A stretch of DNA of 32,537 nt from Planctomycetota bacterium (GTDB lineage Bacteria; Planctomycetota; Phycisphaerae; Sedimentisphaerales; Anaerobacaceae). The notes under the pieces are model-generated. The model was not told where the DNA came from, made no database searches, and worked only from the letters and a program-made list of their open reading frames with translations. The position numbers and the translations under genes are program-made. The stretch is from contig DUZJ01000040.1 in NCBI GenBank assembly GCA_013349615.1, positions 1 to 32,537 of the forward strand, in the 5' to 3' direction. Every line of letters begins with the position of its first letter. Position 1 is the first letter of the stretch. Below, one piece after another: positions 6,809-15,637 of the stretch.

Positions 6809-7739
6809 GTGACACCCTCGGGTCAACAAGCGAATAACAAATATCTGTTATAAGGTTAAATACCACAAAAAGTATCGCGCTAATGTAAGTCATCGCATTT
6901 ATAACAAAATAGTCCCGCGAAGAAATCGCCCCTATCATCAAATACCCCAATCCCGGAATACCAAAAAATCTTTCGAGCAGCAGCGAGCCTAAAAACAAAA
7001 ATGGTATGGCCAAAACCACGCGCGTGATGATGGGTATCATCGCATTTTTCAAAACGTGCTTGAACAAAACACGCTTTGTGTCGAGCCCCTTTGCAAAGGC
7101 CGTGCGAACATAGTCGCTTCGCATCTCATCGAGCATGACCGTTCGATAAAACCGCAGATTGCCCCCCAAACCCGCCACTATCCCAATTAACGCCGGCAGA
7201 GCGACGTACTGAGCCATCGTCAAATCCGGCGAAAAGAACACCGGGAAAACCCCCCATTTGTACGCAAGGAAATACTGGCCAAAAAGAATAAAACTCAAAT
7301 AAGGAATGCTCATCCCTGCAACACAAATAAAGACCGCTGAAATGTCCCAGATTGAGCCGTGAACAAATGCCACAACCAGTGCCAGGCTTACCGAAATTAT
7401 CACAACCCCAAAAAACATCGGCACCGTCAATGCAAGAGAAGGCCCCACCCCCCTTTTGATTTTGCCGATAATAGGCTCACGGTCCCGTGCCCTGCCGAAA
7501 TCAAATGTAAGGGCGCTTTTGAAATGGTTTATGAATTGGCTGTCCCAGGCCAGAAAAAGGGGCTTGTTGAAGCCGTACTCCTCCCGTATCTCATCAATTG
7601 TCTCCTGCGTTGCGCCCTTGCCGGCAATTTCAAGGGATATATCACCACCAACGAGTGTGAACAGCACAAAGGTAAGCATCAGCACGCCAAATACAATCGG
7701 TATGGTATATAACAGACGTCTTATTATGTACGCGGTCAT
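6801..7739 (-). CDS. oppB: Oligopeptide/dipeptide ABC transporter permease, OppB type
   Basis: A 312-residue permease that begins with the hallmark MTAYIIRRLLYTIPIVFGVLML membrane helix. About six membrane segments follow. The EAA loop (RTAFAKGLDTKRVLFKHVLKNAMIPIIT) and the motif LLERFFGIPGLGYLM are classical for OppB/DppB. The ATG overlaps the oppA stop as ATGA, showing tight coupling. Its own stop lies inside oppC. Together with OppC it forms the translocation pore fed by the lipoprotein receptor encoded upstream. Confidence 0.92.
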   Translation of the reverse strand: MTAYIIRRLLYTIPIVFGVLMLTFVLFTLVGGDISLEIAGKGATQETIDEIREEYGFNKPLFLAWDSQFINHFKSALTFDFGRARDREPIIGKIKRGVGPSLALTVPMFFGVVIISVSLALVVAFVHGSIWDISAVFICVAGMSIPYLSFILFGQYFLAYKWGVFPVFFSPDLTMAQYVALPALIGIVAGLGGNLRFYRTVMLDEMRSDYVRTAFAKGLDTKRVLFKHVLKNAMIPIITRVVLAIPFLFLGSLLLERFFGIPGLGYLMIGAISSRDYFVINAMTYISAILFVVFNLITDICYSLVDPRVSLE

Positions 7740-9559
7740 TTGATTGTCTTCAAAAGCTTCTTATATTCTGCACGTTTTTTCATATCGATTCTACGATACT
7801 TACTCATCCCGTATGCAAAGGCGTGCGGCTTGTAATTTTTATACCAGTCATGGTGAAGAGCGAACACTACACGGTGATTCAAAAAGGCCGCCGGACAATC
7901 TTCAAGAACAAGAAGCTCCATTTTTCGGTAAAGCTCTTTTCTCTCTGGGCTGTCAAACATCACCTCGATTTTCTCATACAGCCTGTCAAATTCAGGATTG
8001 AGATAATTGAACCGGTTTGAACCCGGGGCCCAGTATTTACTGTAAAACATCCCCAGAAAGTCCTCAGCATCCGGAATGCTCGCCCTCACACCGGAAGAAA
8101 ACATCTGGGCACTCCTGGTGTTCACTTTTTCCATATATGTTGGCCAGTCCATATATTCGACTTCCACATCAAGGCCGACAGCGGTTACATACCGTTTTAG
8201 GAATTGGCCAAGTTGTCGGCTAAACGAGTCCGTGCCCGGTATGGCCATTTTTAGTTCGGGCAGAGCGCGCCCGTGAATCTGCTCCGCCTCTTTGAGCAGC
8301 TCGCGGGCTTTTTCAGGGTCATAGCGAGCATATCCTTTTTCTTTTATATTGGGGTCGTACGAGTCCATTAAAGGAGCTATGAAACCATGCGCAACCAAGT
8401 GACGGCCGTTGAAAAATATCTCTATAAACTTATCGCGGTCGATGGCATAGCTTATCGCGCGGCGAAGCGGCTTGTTGCTGCCGAGAACAGGGTCCTGCAT
8501 ATTGAAGCCAAGCCAGAATGTCGATGGGTCCAGGAATTTTTTCAAGCGAATGTTTCGCTGCTTCATTACCGGCGTCAGCTCTCTGGTTTCCGTAATGGCC
8601 TCGTTATAGTTGTCTTTCGGGATGGGGCTGTTGTCAAGTTTGCCCTGCAGAAACAAAAGCCAGGCAGGCTGATATTCTTCGATAACGGTCCAGACAACTC
8701 TGTCGGCAAAAGGCATAATTTTGCCGGCGTCATCGAGATAACCGGCCTCGGCATCGGAAGCCTCGCCTTCGCCCGGATACGGCTCGCCCCGGAATTTGGG
8801 ATTACGAACAAGCTCTACGTAGCTGCCGCGATGCCAAACTTTGAGTACGAACGGCCCCGTACCTACCGGATGACTTACAATGTCCTTGCCATAGGAAAAG
8901 ACCGCCTCCTTGGCAATCGGAGCCGTTGCAATATCTGCAAGGGCCGTACCGACCAGTTGCGGCCAGGTTTTTTTCAGCTTTATGACAAGCGTGTGCTCGT
9001 CGCTCGCAGTCAAGCCTTCGACCTCACGAGCATAATCCACATCATCTTCACTCTCGCAGCCTTTTGTGTATTCGCGAAACTCATCAAGGCCCACAATTTT
9101 GCCGTCAAACATAGACCAGTTTTGGCTTAAATATTTGATGTTGGCTATTCTTTTGACAGCGAAAACAAAGTCTTCGGCCTTTAGCTCTCGCCCCCTGCCC
9201 CCGGGAAAACATTTGTCATCCTGGAAATAAACTCCCTTCTTTATTTTTATGACATAAGTTAGAAAATCGTCACTGATTTGAGGCATCTGTTCAGCCAATA
9301 GAGGCACTATTTCGTATGGGCGTTTAAGGAAGTGGTACTGATACAGGGTCTCACATATCTGGCTGGCAACGGTCACCGAATAGACATCACGCATATTGCC
9401 GGGGTCGAGCCCTTTTAACTTCGTGAAAAGGGCGTGTCGCAGGACCATTTCGTCCGAATCTTTATCCGACGACGAACTATCACATCCGGCAAGTACAAAA
9501 GTTGCAGCAATTAATCCAACAAGTAACAATATTGGTTTGTGTTTCAGAATTGACATCAT
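7736..9559 (-). CDS. oppA: Peptide-binding lipoprotein, family 5 extracellular solute-binding protein
   Basis: A 607-residue receptor. Residues 1-24 form a signal peptide ending in the lipobox LAGC, so Cys25 should carry lipid and anchor the protein outside the inner membrane. A Ser/Asp linker (SSSSDKDSDE) leads to an SBP_bac_5 domain with recognisable segments such as FVFAVKRI, GTGPFVLKVWHRG, NPKFRG and RRAISYAIDRDKFIE. Length fits large Opp/Dpp receptors (500-600). ATG 9559 has GTAGGA upstream. It opens the oppABCDF-like operon. The ligand cannot be assigned; peptides are most likely, but other solutes are transported by this family. Confidence 0.9.
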   Translation of the reverse strand: MMSILKHKPILLLVGLIAATFVLAGCDSSSSDKDSDEMVLRHALFTKLKGLDPGNMRDVYSVTVASQICETLYQYHFLKRPYEIVPLLAEQMPQISDDFLTYVIKIKKGVYFQDDKCFPGGRGRELKAEDFVFAVKRIANIKYLSQNWSMFDGKIVGLDEFREYTKGCESEDDVDYAREVEGLTASDEHTLVIKLKKTWPQLVGTALADIATAPIAKEAVFSYGKDIVSHPVGTGPFVLKVWHRGSYVELVRNPKFRGEPYPGEGEASDAEAGYLDDAGKIMPFADRVVWTVIEEYQPAWLLFLQGKLDNSPIPKDNYNEAITETRELTPVMKQRNIRLKKFLDPSTFWLGFNMQDPVLGSNKPLRRAISYAIDRDKFIEIFFNGRHLVAHGFIAPLMDSYDPNIKEKGYARYDPEKARELLKEAEQIHGRALPELKMAIPGTDSFSRQLGQFLKRYVTAVGLDVEVEYMDWPTYMEKVNTRSAQMFSSGVRASIPDAEDFLGMFYSKYWAPGSNRFNYLNPEFDRLYEKIEVMFDSPERKELYRKMELLVLEDCPAAFLNHRVVFALHHDWYKNYKPHAFAYGMSKYRRIDMKKRAEYKKLLKTIK

Positions 9560-9877
9560 TTTTTCCTACTTATATTTTTTCTGATATGGCGCCCGCTTTG
9601 CGCCGTCCACTTTGTTATGGAACGGGTACAGCCAGCCATTTTACACGACAAAAATGGTGGCAGTCCCCTGGTCTCTGAGGCTGTACGGGACGATTGACGC
9701 GGCATAAACGCAACACTTAAAAACTTCACCCCGTTAGAAATTTGCCCTTTTTCTATCATACTTTTTATGGATATAGAATTTCTAACGGGGTTCAACGCAA
9801 AATCCCTTCGCGAAACACGAAACTCCATTTTCCCCCTATATGCCGCATCGCATTATGGGTACTCAATCATCAGTAAT
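9560..9877. repeat. Intergenic region with nested palindromes, upstream of oppA
   Basis: No gene is supported; the open frame across it on the minus strand is low-complexity and repeat-derived. Three inverted repeats are visible: GTACAGCC 9626-9633 with GGCTGTAC 9679-9686; inside it CCATTTT 9636-9642 with AAAATGG 9651-9657; and a perfect 14-bp pair CCCCGTTAGAAATT 9730-9743 with AATTTCTAACGGGG 9778-9791. This looks like a small non-autonomous element. Any oppA promoter must lie here, but I cannot place it. Confidence 0.55.
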
Positions 9878-11005
9878 CTATTTTTTCGGTGGTTCCGGCA
9901 AAGCAAGCGGCGCGGTACGTGCCGTGCCGTCCGCGTTCTTGCCGTAGTCAAAGTTCAGCTTCATTGGTAATAGGCCGGCTCTTGTTGCGTCTCCGAGTAA
10001 TTTACTGTGCTCCAGCAAAAGACGGGTATAATCATCCCGCTCAACCGATATCTTGATTACTGTTTGTGGCACACCCAGGAGTTTACTGATACAAGATTTC
10101 TCCGTCTCAATCAACACGGAAGCCAGTTGATGTTTCCGGGTAGGATTGAGAAAATCCCGCCCCTTAACATATCTTTGAATCACGTAAGAATATAATTGCC
10201 CAAAGCGCCGGGCAACAGTCCGGCGAAATGCCGGGTCCAACGCCCCGGAAGATATTTTTTTGTGGAGCAGTCTCAGAACAGCGCCGTCAAAAAGTTCATA
10301 ATTCACTGTCCAGTCCGCGCACTTTTTAATTCGCTTATCAGCTATCTGGACCAATAAAACTTCACCCTGTGGAATGTCCACCTCCGCGGCAAATTCAGCC
10401 GCCAAAGCCAACATATCAGGGCCGGAACGTTCAACCAGCCCTTGAAGCTGTTCTACGATACGCCGCGCCAACTGCGAATTGGCTGCTATCGTGGAATTTA
10501 AATTCTTTGTGAAACCGGGGGTAGTTACAGAATGGACCGCCCAGTAGCGAATAACTGTATTCTTATCTCTTATCAGCCCTAAAGCCAAGTCCGCCAGCCG
10601 AACATCTTCCAGCCCATCTACCAGAATCAAAAGATTAAGAGTCGTTTTGAATTTGCGGTCTTTCGGCTCGAACTGCCCGGCCTGCTCAAAGCCTGAAGAG
10701 ATGTATTTATGGGCCGATTCAGAAAATTGCTCCGCGTATTGAGCCTGAGCACTACTCTTCTTGCTGGAGCAGCGAGCCAAAATGACCGAACGAGTCTGTG
10801 CTATGGACGTAAAATCCCTGGTCCTGACCAATTCTCGTACCGCCTCGCCCACAAAATCGTCAATAATCTGCATATCCGGGCTGTCAAGCACACCCTTATT
10901 GCGTACCGTGTCAATCTCCCTGGTATTAACGGCCCCGGAACCCGGATACACGACTAAAACCAGAAACACCGCTAAAGCGGCAAAAATCACCCATTTTGAC
11001 TTCAT
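9878..11005 (-). CDS. Secreted HEAT-like repeat protein of unknown function
   Basis: A 375-residue protein with an N-terminal signal peptide (about residues 1-25, MKSKWVIFAALAVFLVLVVY...GSGA) and no lipobox. The remainder is helical. Segments such as LADLALGLIRDKNTVIRYWAVHSV look like HEAT-type repeats, which serve as protein-binding scaffolds. The C-terminus is Pro/Ala-rich (TARTAPLALPEPPKK). ATG 11005 is preceded by GAGGGTG about 10 bases upstream. It lies upstream of oppA in the same direction but about 320 bases away, so a shared transcript is uncertain. I do not recognise a named family; such proteins are frequent in planctomycetes. Confidence 0.75.
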   Translation of the reverse strand: MKSKWVIFAALAVFLVLVVYPGSGAVNTREIDTVRNKGVLDSPDMQIIDDFVGEAVRELVRTRDFTSIAQTRSVILARCSSKKSSAQAQYAEQFSESAHKYISSGFEQAGQFEPKDRKFKTTLNLLILVDGLEDVRLADLALGLIRDKNTVIRYWAVHSVTTPGFTKNLNSTIAANSQLARRIVEQLQGLVERSGPDMLALAAEFAAEVDIPQGEVLLVQIADKRIKKCADWTVNYELFDGAVLRLLHKKISSGALDPAFRRTVARRFGQLYSYVIQRYVKGRDFLNPTRKHQLASVLIETEKSCISKLLGVPQTVIKISVERDDYTRLLLEHSKLLGDATRAGLLPMKLNFDYGKNADGTARTAPLALPEPPKK

Positions 11006-11263
11006 TTTATATACACCCTCAAAAACAATTCAGTCTCCTGATTTACAGACCTGCTCAATATTATTCAGCATACTTTTATAATCATCTTATGTCAAGCTAA
11101 TTTGGCCCGTGCCCTCTCCTAACCGCCATAAGCTGCTATTCTACACTCGTCCAACAGGCGATTTTTCTTAACCTTTTTTTCGCAAAAGTCTTCTTCTATA
11201 AATCCTGAAAGCCGATATAATATCACTTAAAGAACCGATAAGAATCTATTAAAGGATTTATTC

Positions 11264-12706
11264 GTGGCCGAATCGTCTCCAAAACTCGTTCGTGTAGACC
11301 CTCTTCGGCTGCACATAGAACGCTGCGGCCAAATGGTCACCGATGCGACCATTTTCGCCTCCGAAGCCATCAAGCTGGAACCCGACGCTGTCCGCCAGCT
11401 TTGTGATGCCGCGTCTTTGCCCCCGGCAAAGAAAGTCCTCGCCACCGCCGATATCCACGTCGGCTTCGGCATACCCATCGGGGCCGTCTTAGGACTGGAC
11501 AATGCCATAATGCCCGCCGCCGTCGGATATGATATTAACTGCGGTATGCGCCTGCTGAACACGCCCTTTACAAAAGGCGATATCGACACCGACAAAATCG
11601 CTGCATCCATCGCCCGTGATGTCCCGCTCGGCGAAGGCAGGGCCAACCTGCCGTTGGACAAGGCCTGCATCGAAGCCGTCATAAACAACGGCGCCGCTTC
11701 AATATCCACCCTCGCACAAAGAACCAGACACCAGGTCTGGGAGGCCTTCGAGCCGGTCGAGTTCGCCGATGACCTCAAAAGAATCGAAGAAAACGGCTGC
11801 ATGCCCGCCGATCCCGGTACAGTACCAAACGCCGCAATACACAAAGGTTCAGGCCAGCTCGGCACACTCGGTGGCGGAAACCACTTTATCGAAATTCAGT
11901 ACGTCCAGACAGTCTTCGACCAGGATTTAGCCGGGACCTTCGGCCTTTTTGAAAATCAAATCGTCGTAATGATACACTCCGGCTCCCGCCGGTTCGGCTA
12001 TGAAGTCGCCGATGAGTATATGGCCATCGCCGCCGGAAGACCCGATATGGCTGATAGAAGAAAAATGCTGGCATATCTGCCGACCGACAGTGACGCCGGC
12101 AAAAATTATATCAGCGCAATGGGCGCAGCCGCCAACTTCGCATTCACAAATCGCCACATTATGGCCCTGCTTGTAAGGCGCTGCTTTAACAGAATGTTCG
12201 GCCCAACTCCGCTAAAGATGGTCTACGATGTCGCGCACAATATGGCAAAGCTCGAAGAGCACAATGGCAGACGGCTTTGGGTGCACCGCAAAGGCGCCAC
12301 ACGCGCGTTCGGTCGCAAGCGTATGACAGGTAGCATTTTTGCAAACACCGGCCAGCCTATAATTACACCCGGCTCAATGGGTACCGCAAGCTTTCTGCTC
12401 GTCGGAACCGGCAATTCCGATGAGTCTTTGTGCTCGGTCAACCACGGTGCAGGCAGGGTGATGAGCCGCACCGCCGCCCTTGGAAAAGTGCGAAGAGGAA
12501 GAATTATCACCCCCGCCAAGATTAGCGACGACCAGTTCAAACGCAGTATGAAGGGTATAAAGCTCATCACCGCCAATAAACACAAAATAAAGGAGGAAGC
12601 CCCCGATGCCTACAAAGACATCGACGAGGTCGTCCGCATCGTCGTTGAGTGCGGCTGGGCCAAAGCCGTCGCCAGAATGGTCCCATTGGCCGTCTTAAAG
12701 GGCTGA
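11264..12706 (+). CDS. rtcB: RNA-splicing ligase RtcB
   Basis: A 480-residue RNA ligase joining 2',3'-cyclic phosphate or 3'-phosphate ends to 5'-OH ends with GTP and Mn2+. Family motifs in order: ATADIHVGFGIPIG, GYDINCGMRL (metal-binding Asp and Cys), GTLGGGNHFIEIQ, MIHSGSRRFG, VYDVAHNMAKLE, HRKGATRAFG, and SVNHGAGRVMSR, whose histidine I assign as the guanylation site. Length and the complete motif set indicate an active enzyme. It starts at GTG 11264 with AAAGGA 8 bases upstream; a TATAAT at 11216-11221 is a possible -10 element without a good -35. No archease or rtcA/rtcR gene is adjacent. The terminal 81 bases recur at 14135-14215. Confidence 0.95.
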   Translation: MAESSPKLVRVDPLRLHIERCGQMVTDATIFASEAIKLEPDAVRQLCDAASLPPAKKVLATADIHVGFGIPIGAVLGLDNAIMPAAVGYDINCGMRLLNTPFTKGDIDTDKIAASIARDVPLGEGRANLPLDKACIEAVINNGAASISTLAQRTRHQVWEAFEPVEFADDLKRIEENGCMPADPGTVPNAAIHKGSGQLGTLGGGNHFIEIQYVQTVFDQDLAGTFGLFENQIVVMIHSGSRRFGYEVADEYMAIAAGRPDMADRRKMLAYLPTDSDAGKNYISAMGAAANFAFTNRHIMALLVRRCFNRMFGPTPLKMVYDVAHNMAKLEEHNGRRLWVHRKGATRAFGRKRMTGSIFANTGQPIITPGSMGTASFLLVGTGNSDESLCSVNHGAGRVMSRTAALGKVRRGRIITPAKISDDQFKRSMKGIKLITANKHKIKEEAPDAYKDIDEVVRIVVECGWAKAVARMVPLAVLKG

Positions 12707-12796
12707 AAAATTCTCCTCCCAAGTAGTGTTACGAAGCTCTTAAACAATGCAAGAGACTACAACTCGCAGTGACATTGCCCACAAACGGCAAGCCAA

Positions 12797-13045
12797 CTAC
12801 TTCTGCTCGATATTTTTACCACTTCCGCGGTTTTTTTGTTTTTCCTTCCAGTCATTGACGACATCGCTGAACTTTTCATCGATGTGCCGCACAAACCATT
12901 CGTCAACAATCGATTTTTTAAAGCGCCACTCTTTCCCCAATTTGGCGGCTGGTATTTTCTTTTCCTGCGCCCATGTGTAAATCGTCTGAGGTTTTAATCT
13001 AAGATAAGCAGCTACCTCTTCCAATGTCATAATGTCATTTTCCAC
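12797..13045 (-). CDS. Excisionase-type helix-turn-helix DNA-binding protein
   Basis: An 82-residue protein with a MerR-like winged helix (HTH_17, excisionase type). The hallmark is MTLEEVAAYLRLKPQTIYTWAQEKKIPAAKLGKEWRF, covering two helices and the wing. A charged tail (KEKQKNRGSGKN) follows. I choose GTG 13045 (VENDIMTLEE) because relatives carry a few residues before the MTxxEVA motif; ATG 13030 is the alternative. It is convergent with rtcB and lies 55 bases after the membrane-protein gene on the same strand, so the two probably share the promoter at 13852-13880. It could regulate this pair or be a recombination directionality factor; no integrase is nearby. Confidence 0.82.
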   Translation of the reverse strand: MENDIMTLEEVAAYLRLKPQTIYTWAQEKKIPAAKLGKEWRFKKSIVDEWFVRHIDEKFSDVVNDWKEKQKNRGSGKNIEQK

Positions 13046-13100
13046 TACTCTCAACTTTCCCGGCTTGTTCTTTCATAGCCTGAGAAATTGACTCATCAAC

Positions 13101-13814
13101 TTACTTGTTGTTTGTTTTCTTGCCTTCTGATTTAACTATATCCCCTGCTGCCTGAATCACTGCCAGATAAAAATTCCCTTCACGTTTTCTGAACAGCTCA
13201 AACGGCAGTCCTTTGCTACCAATAAACGGCCTTAAATTCCAGGCCAGTTGCATACCAACGAATGCCAAAATTAAAATCCAGAATCGAAACACTACCACTC
13301 CAACTTTAGGGTAGACCTGCTTTTTCTCACAGGAGAACCGCAATGCATCCAAAATGGTCTTCATCCCGAAGAATCCCGAAAGTGCGAATATCGCCACATG
13401 CAGAAGTTTCAGAAAAGAGTAGTTGTCTCCGGTGATGAGGAAAAAAATGACGATCGGTGCAAACGAGACCATAACCAGTGTAACCATAACAAAACCGGAA
13501 AGTATCACCTTGAACATCTGCCAGAAGCCGAGCCTGGAGCCAAGGACATGTTGAATGATGAAAAAAGCAGGGAAGCATACTAACAAAGCGAGTGAAAAGA
13601 GAAGCGGCACTTTTATACCTGAAGAAATCGCCTGTCGAAATCCATTGTAGCTTCCCATAACAATGCCATAAAGAAAAGAGCAGACATTCAGAAGAAGGTA
13701 TTGGTTTCCTACCTGGCGCAAAGTGTCTTTGTCGCTCGTTAGTTTTTCGAAAAAGTTCTCCTTGTCCTGGAAATCTCGAAAGAACCCTATTGAAAAAAGC
13801 TTTGTTTTTTCCAT
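13101..13814 (-). CDS. Conserved multi-pass membrane protein, YIP1-like
   Basis: A 237-residue protein with about five to six membrane segments. A polar N-terminus (to about residue 38) is followed by hydrophobic segments near 39-55, 67-87, 97-125, 135-152 and 174-192. The C-terminus LRPFIGSKGLPFELFRKREGNFYLAV is a conserved signature of a family that databases often label 'actin-binding WH2 domain-containing', a name not supported by function here. ATG 13814 has AGAGGTG about 5 bases upstream. Its promoter is at 13852-13880. The role is unknown. It and the HTH gene are enclosed between rtcB and a second copy of the rtcB 3' end. Confidence 0.75.
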   Translation of the reverse strand: MEKTKLFSIGFFRDFQDKENFFEKLTSDKDTLRQVGNQYLLLNVCSFLYGIVMGSYNGFRQAISSGIKVPLLFSLALLVCFPAFFIIQHVLGSRLGFWQMFKVILSGFVMVTLVMVSFAPIVIFFLITGDNYSFLKLLHVAIFALSGFFGMKTILDALRFSCEKKQVYPKVGVVVFRFWILILAFVGMQLAWNLRPFIGSKGLPFELFRKREGNFYLAVIQAAGDIVKSEGKKTNNK

Positions 13815-13851
13815 GATACACCTCTTTTTATAAGTCGTTTCTTTTTATGGA

Positions 13852-13880
13852 AGCATACATAACAATTACTAATATGTCAA
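13852..13880 (-). promoter_or_regulatory. Sigma-70-like promoter of the membrane protein/HTH pair
   Basis: On the minus strand TTGACA (13880-13875) is followed after 17 bases by TATGCT (13857-13852), a 6/6 and 4/6 match. The predicted start near 13845 leaves a leader of about 30 nt before the ATG at 13814. Confidence 0.6.
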
Positions 13881-14134
13881 GTATTTTCTTGTTTATTAAT
13901 GTTTATTGTCATATTTACCTGTTTGTTGCATGCGGTTCGCTCCCCCGGCTACAGTTCCATAAGCCTTTTGTTTGCAGAATGTTATCGTTAAAAAAAGGTA
14001 ATTTCAGTGCCCTTTGAGTCTACTCTAAAAAACGCTAAGAAATTTCATACATTTTCCGAAAAAAAGTCAGAAAACAAACCTGATTGAAAGTAAAAACTCC
14101 TCAGTAGAAGATTTCAAAAAGAATATTTGTTCCA

Positions 14135-14215
14135 GAGGTCGTCCGAATCGTCGTCGAGTGTGTCTGGGCCAAAGCCGTCTCTCGAATGGTCCCAGCAGCC
14201 GTACTAAAGGGTTAA
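14135..14215 (+). pseudogene. Remnant of a second rtcB 3' end
   Basis: These 81 bases read EVVRIVVEC...MVPAAVLKG followed by TAA. They match the last 26 codons and stop of the intact rtcB at 12626-12706 at 67 of 81 bases, with only three residue changes (Gly to Val, Ala to Ser, Leu to Ala). Most differences are silent, so the copy derives from a gene that was under protein-level selection. Nothing upstream of 14135 resembles rtcB. It has the same orientation as rtcB and brackets the HTH/membrane-protein pair. Confidence 0.85.
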
Positions 14216-14407
14216 AATTAAGATTGCTCTGCAAAAATACGATAAAATCAATTAACCCAGCACCAAAATCATAACGTCCGGCACGCCCAGCGGTATGCCT
14301 GGCTGGATTTTTCGTGCTGGACATTTGTTACCTGATAGCTTATGCTAATACAAAATTGATTTATCTTATGGCTCAAAGAACCACGTATTCAGTTATCGGA
14401 AGGTAAA

Positions 14408-15586
14408 ATGGCTAAAGACCGTGTTGTTTTCATAACCTTGCTAACGGTATTAGCCTTTGTCGCCGGCTGTCTGCCTGAAGAGCGCAAACCTATGGATTCT
14501 TCAGCGGTCCCAATCCCAAAGCTTGAACCTGCTAAGGCTGAACCGAACCTGTTCGAGCCTAATCTGGTTGAACCTAATGAAACCAAACTCGTAAAGACCG
14601 AGGCTAATGAGCCTGAATCCGTAAAGACCGAACCTAACGTAGTCGAGCCTCCAAAAATCAAACCTAACCAGGTCGAGCCTCCAAAACTCGAACCCAATGA
14701 GCTTGAACCCGCAAAAACCGAACCTAACGAGCCTGCCCCGCCCAAGCCCGAACCCAACGACGTCGAACCGATTCAGGCCGAGCCTAATAAGGCCAAGCCG
14801 CCTCCCAAAGTGACTTTTCACGATAAATGTGCCGATATCCTGAGCAGCTTCGTTGACGAAAAGGGGATGGTTGACTATAGAAGGCTAAAGCTAAAAAGAT
14901 TGAAGTTGAAACAACTCCTGGATGAATTTGCCGAACTTCATCGAAGTGAATATAACTCCTGGCCGAAAGAGGACAAAATCGCCTTCTGGATTAACACCTA
15001 CAACATACAAAGGCTAAAGATAATTATCGGCAATTATCCTATCGATTCGTATTGGTGGCTCCACCTTCTCCCGGGCTGGGAGCCTGACAGTATCAGGCAC
15101 ATCAACAAACGTATAGGCAGCATCAGCAACCAAAAATTTTATGTAATGGAAGAGGAGTTTACTCTTCCGAAAGTTGAGCAGCGGTTCTTCCGCAAAGAGT
15201 TTGACGAGCCGCGAGTGTTTCTCGCGCTATGTTCTGCCACCCTCTCCAGTCCGCCTTTGCGAAATGAGCCATATCGCGGACCCAAACTCTCGCAACAGTT
15301 GGACGACCAGGCCAAAAAATTCCTGTCCAATCCCCTCGCATTCAAGATAAACAAAAAAAAGCAGACAGTCTACCTTTCCCACATACTTCAACCCACATGG
15401 TTCGGCAGCGAGTTTATCCAAAAGTACGGTACAAACAAGAAGTTTAAAGACCAGCCGCCGGCCGTCCGCGCCGTCTTGAATTGTCTTACAAATTATATCT
15501 CCCGGCAGAACACAAATTATCTTAAAGTAGAGAACTATTCTATCCAATATATGAGACCTAACTGGAGACTCAATGATAGTTCGTAG
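14408..15586 (+). CDS. DUF547-like lipoprotein with EPN-repeat linker
   Basis: A 392-residue lipoprotein. The signal peptide ends in the lipobox FVAGC (Cys21). Residues about 38-135 are a low-complexity linker built on EPN/EPxK units that resembles a cell-envelope spacer. From about 140 to 385 is a DUF547-like domain: KIAFWINTYNIQRLKIIIGNYPIDS and EPRVFLALCSATLSSPPLRNEPYRG match its two best-conserved blocks. In other members I recall the second block as CASxSCPPLR and a preceding EHGILR; here these read CSATLSSPPLR and VEQRFFR, so a conserved Cys and His appear to be replaced. ATG 14408 has GGAAGG 5 bases upstream. Function is unknown. metK starts 51 bases downstream. Confidence 0.82.
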   Translation: MAKDRVVFITLLTVLAFVAGCLPEERKPMDSSAVPIPKLEPAKAEPNLFEPNLVEPNETKLVKTEANEPESVKTEPNVVEPPKIKPNQVEPPKLEPNELEPAKTEPNEPAPPKPEPNDVEPIQAEPNKAKPPPKVTFHDKCADILSSFVDEKGMVDYRRLKLKRLKLKQLLDEFAELHRSEYNSWPKEDKIAFWINTYNIQRLKIIIGNYPIDSYWWLHLLPGWEPDSIRHINKRIGSISNQKFYVMEEEFTLPKVEQRFFRKEFDEPRVFLALCSATLSSPPLRNEPYRGPKLSQQLDDQAKKFLSNPLAFKINKKKQTVYLSHILQPTWFGSEFIQKYGTNKKFKDQPPAVRAVLNCLTNYISRQNTNYLKVENYSIQYMRPNWRLNDSS

Positions 15587-15637
15587 CCTGTGAACTACGA
15601 AACATTAACTTCGAACCACTAAAAGGAAAAATCACAA

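Larger units (their letters stand above)
13815..14407. other. Intergenic region containing a promoter, an rtcB-tail remnant and a palindrome
   Basis: This stretch holds the minus-strand promoter at 13852-13880 and the rtcB remnant at 14135-14215, which are listed separately. An imperfect palindrome has outer arms GTCCGGCACG 14276-14285 and CGTGCTGGAC 14313-14322 (9 of 10 pairs) and lies 85 bases before the DUF547-like gene. The rest is AT-rich with no credible gene. Confidence 0.55.

Noticed and set aside
8387-9130. Long plus-strand open frame of 247 codons opposite oppA
   Set aside because: oppA has signal peptide, lipobox and family motifs on the other strand; the antisense frame has no domain features.
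9556-9828. Minus-strand 90-codon frame upstream of oppA
   Set aside because: It runs through three inverted repeats, has no ribosome-binding site and reads like translated intergenic repeat.
15587-15637. SAM riboswitch upstream of metK
   Set aside because: The gap is only 51 bases and shows no riboswitch-like helices.
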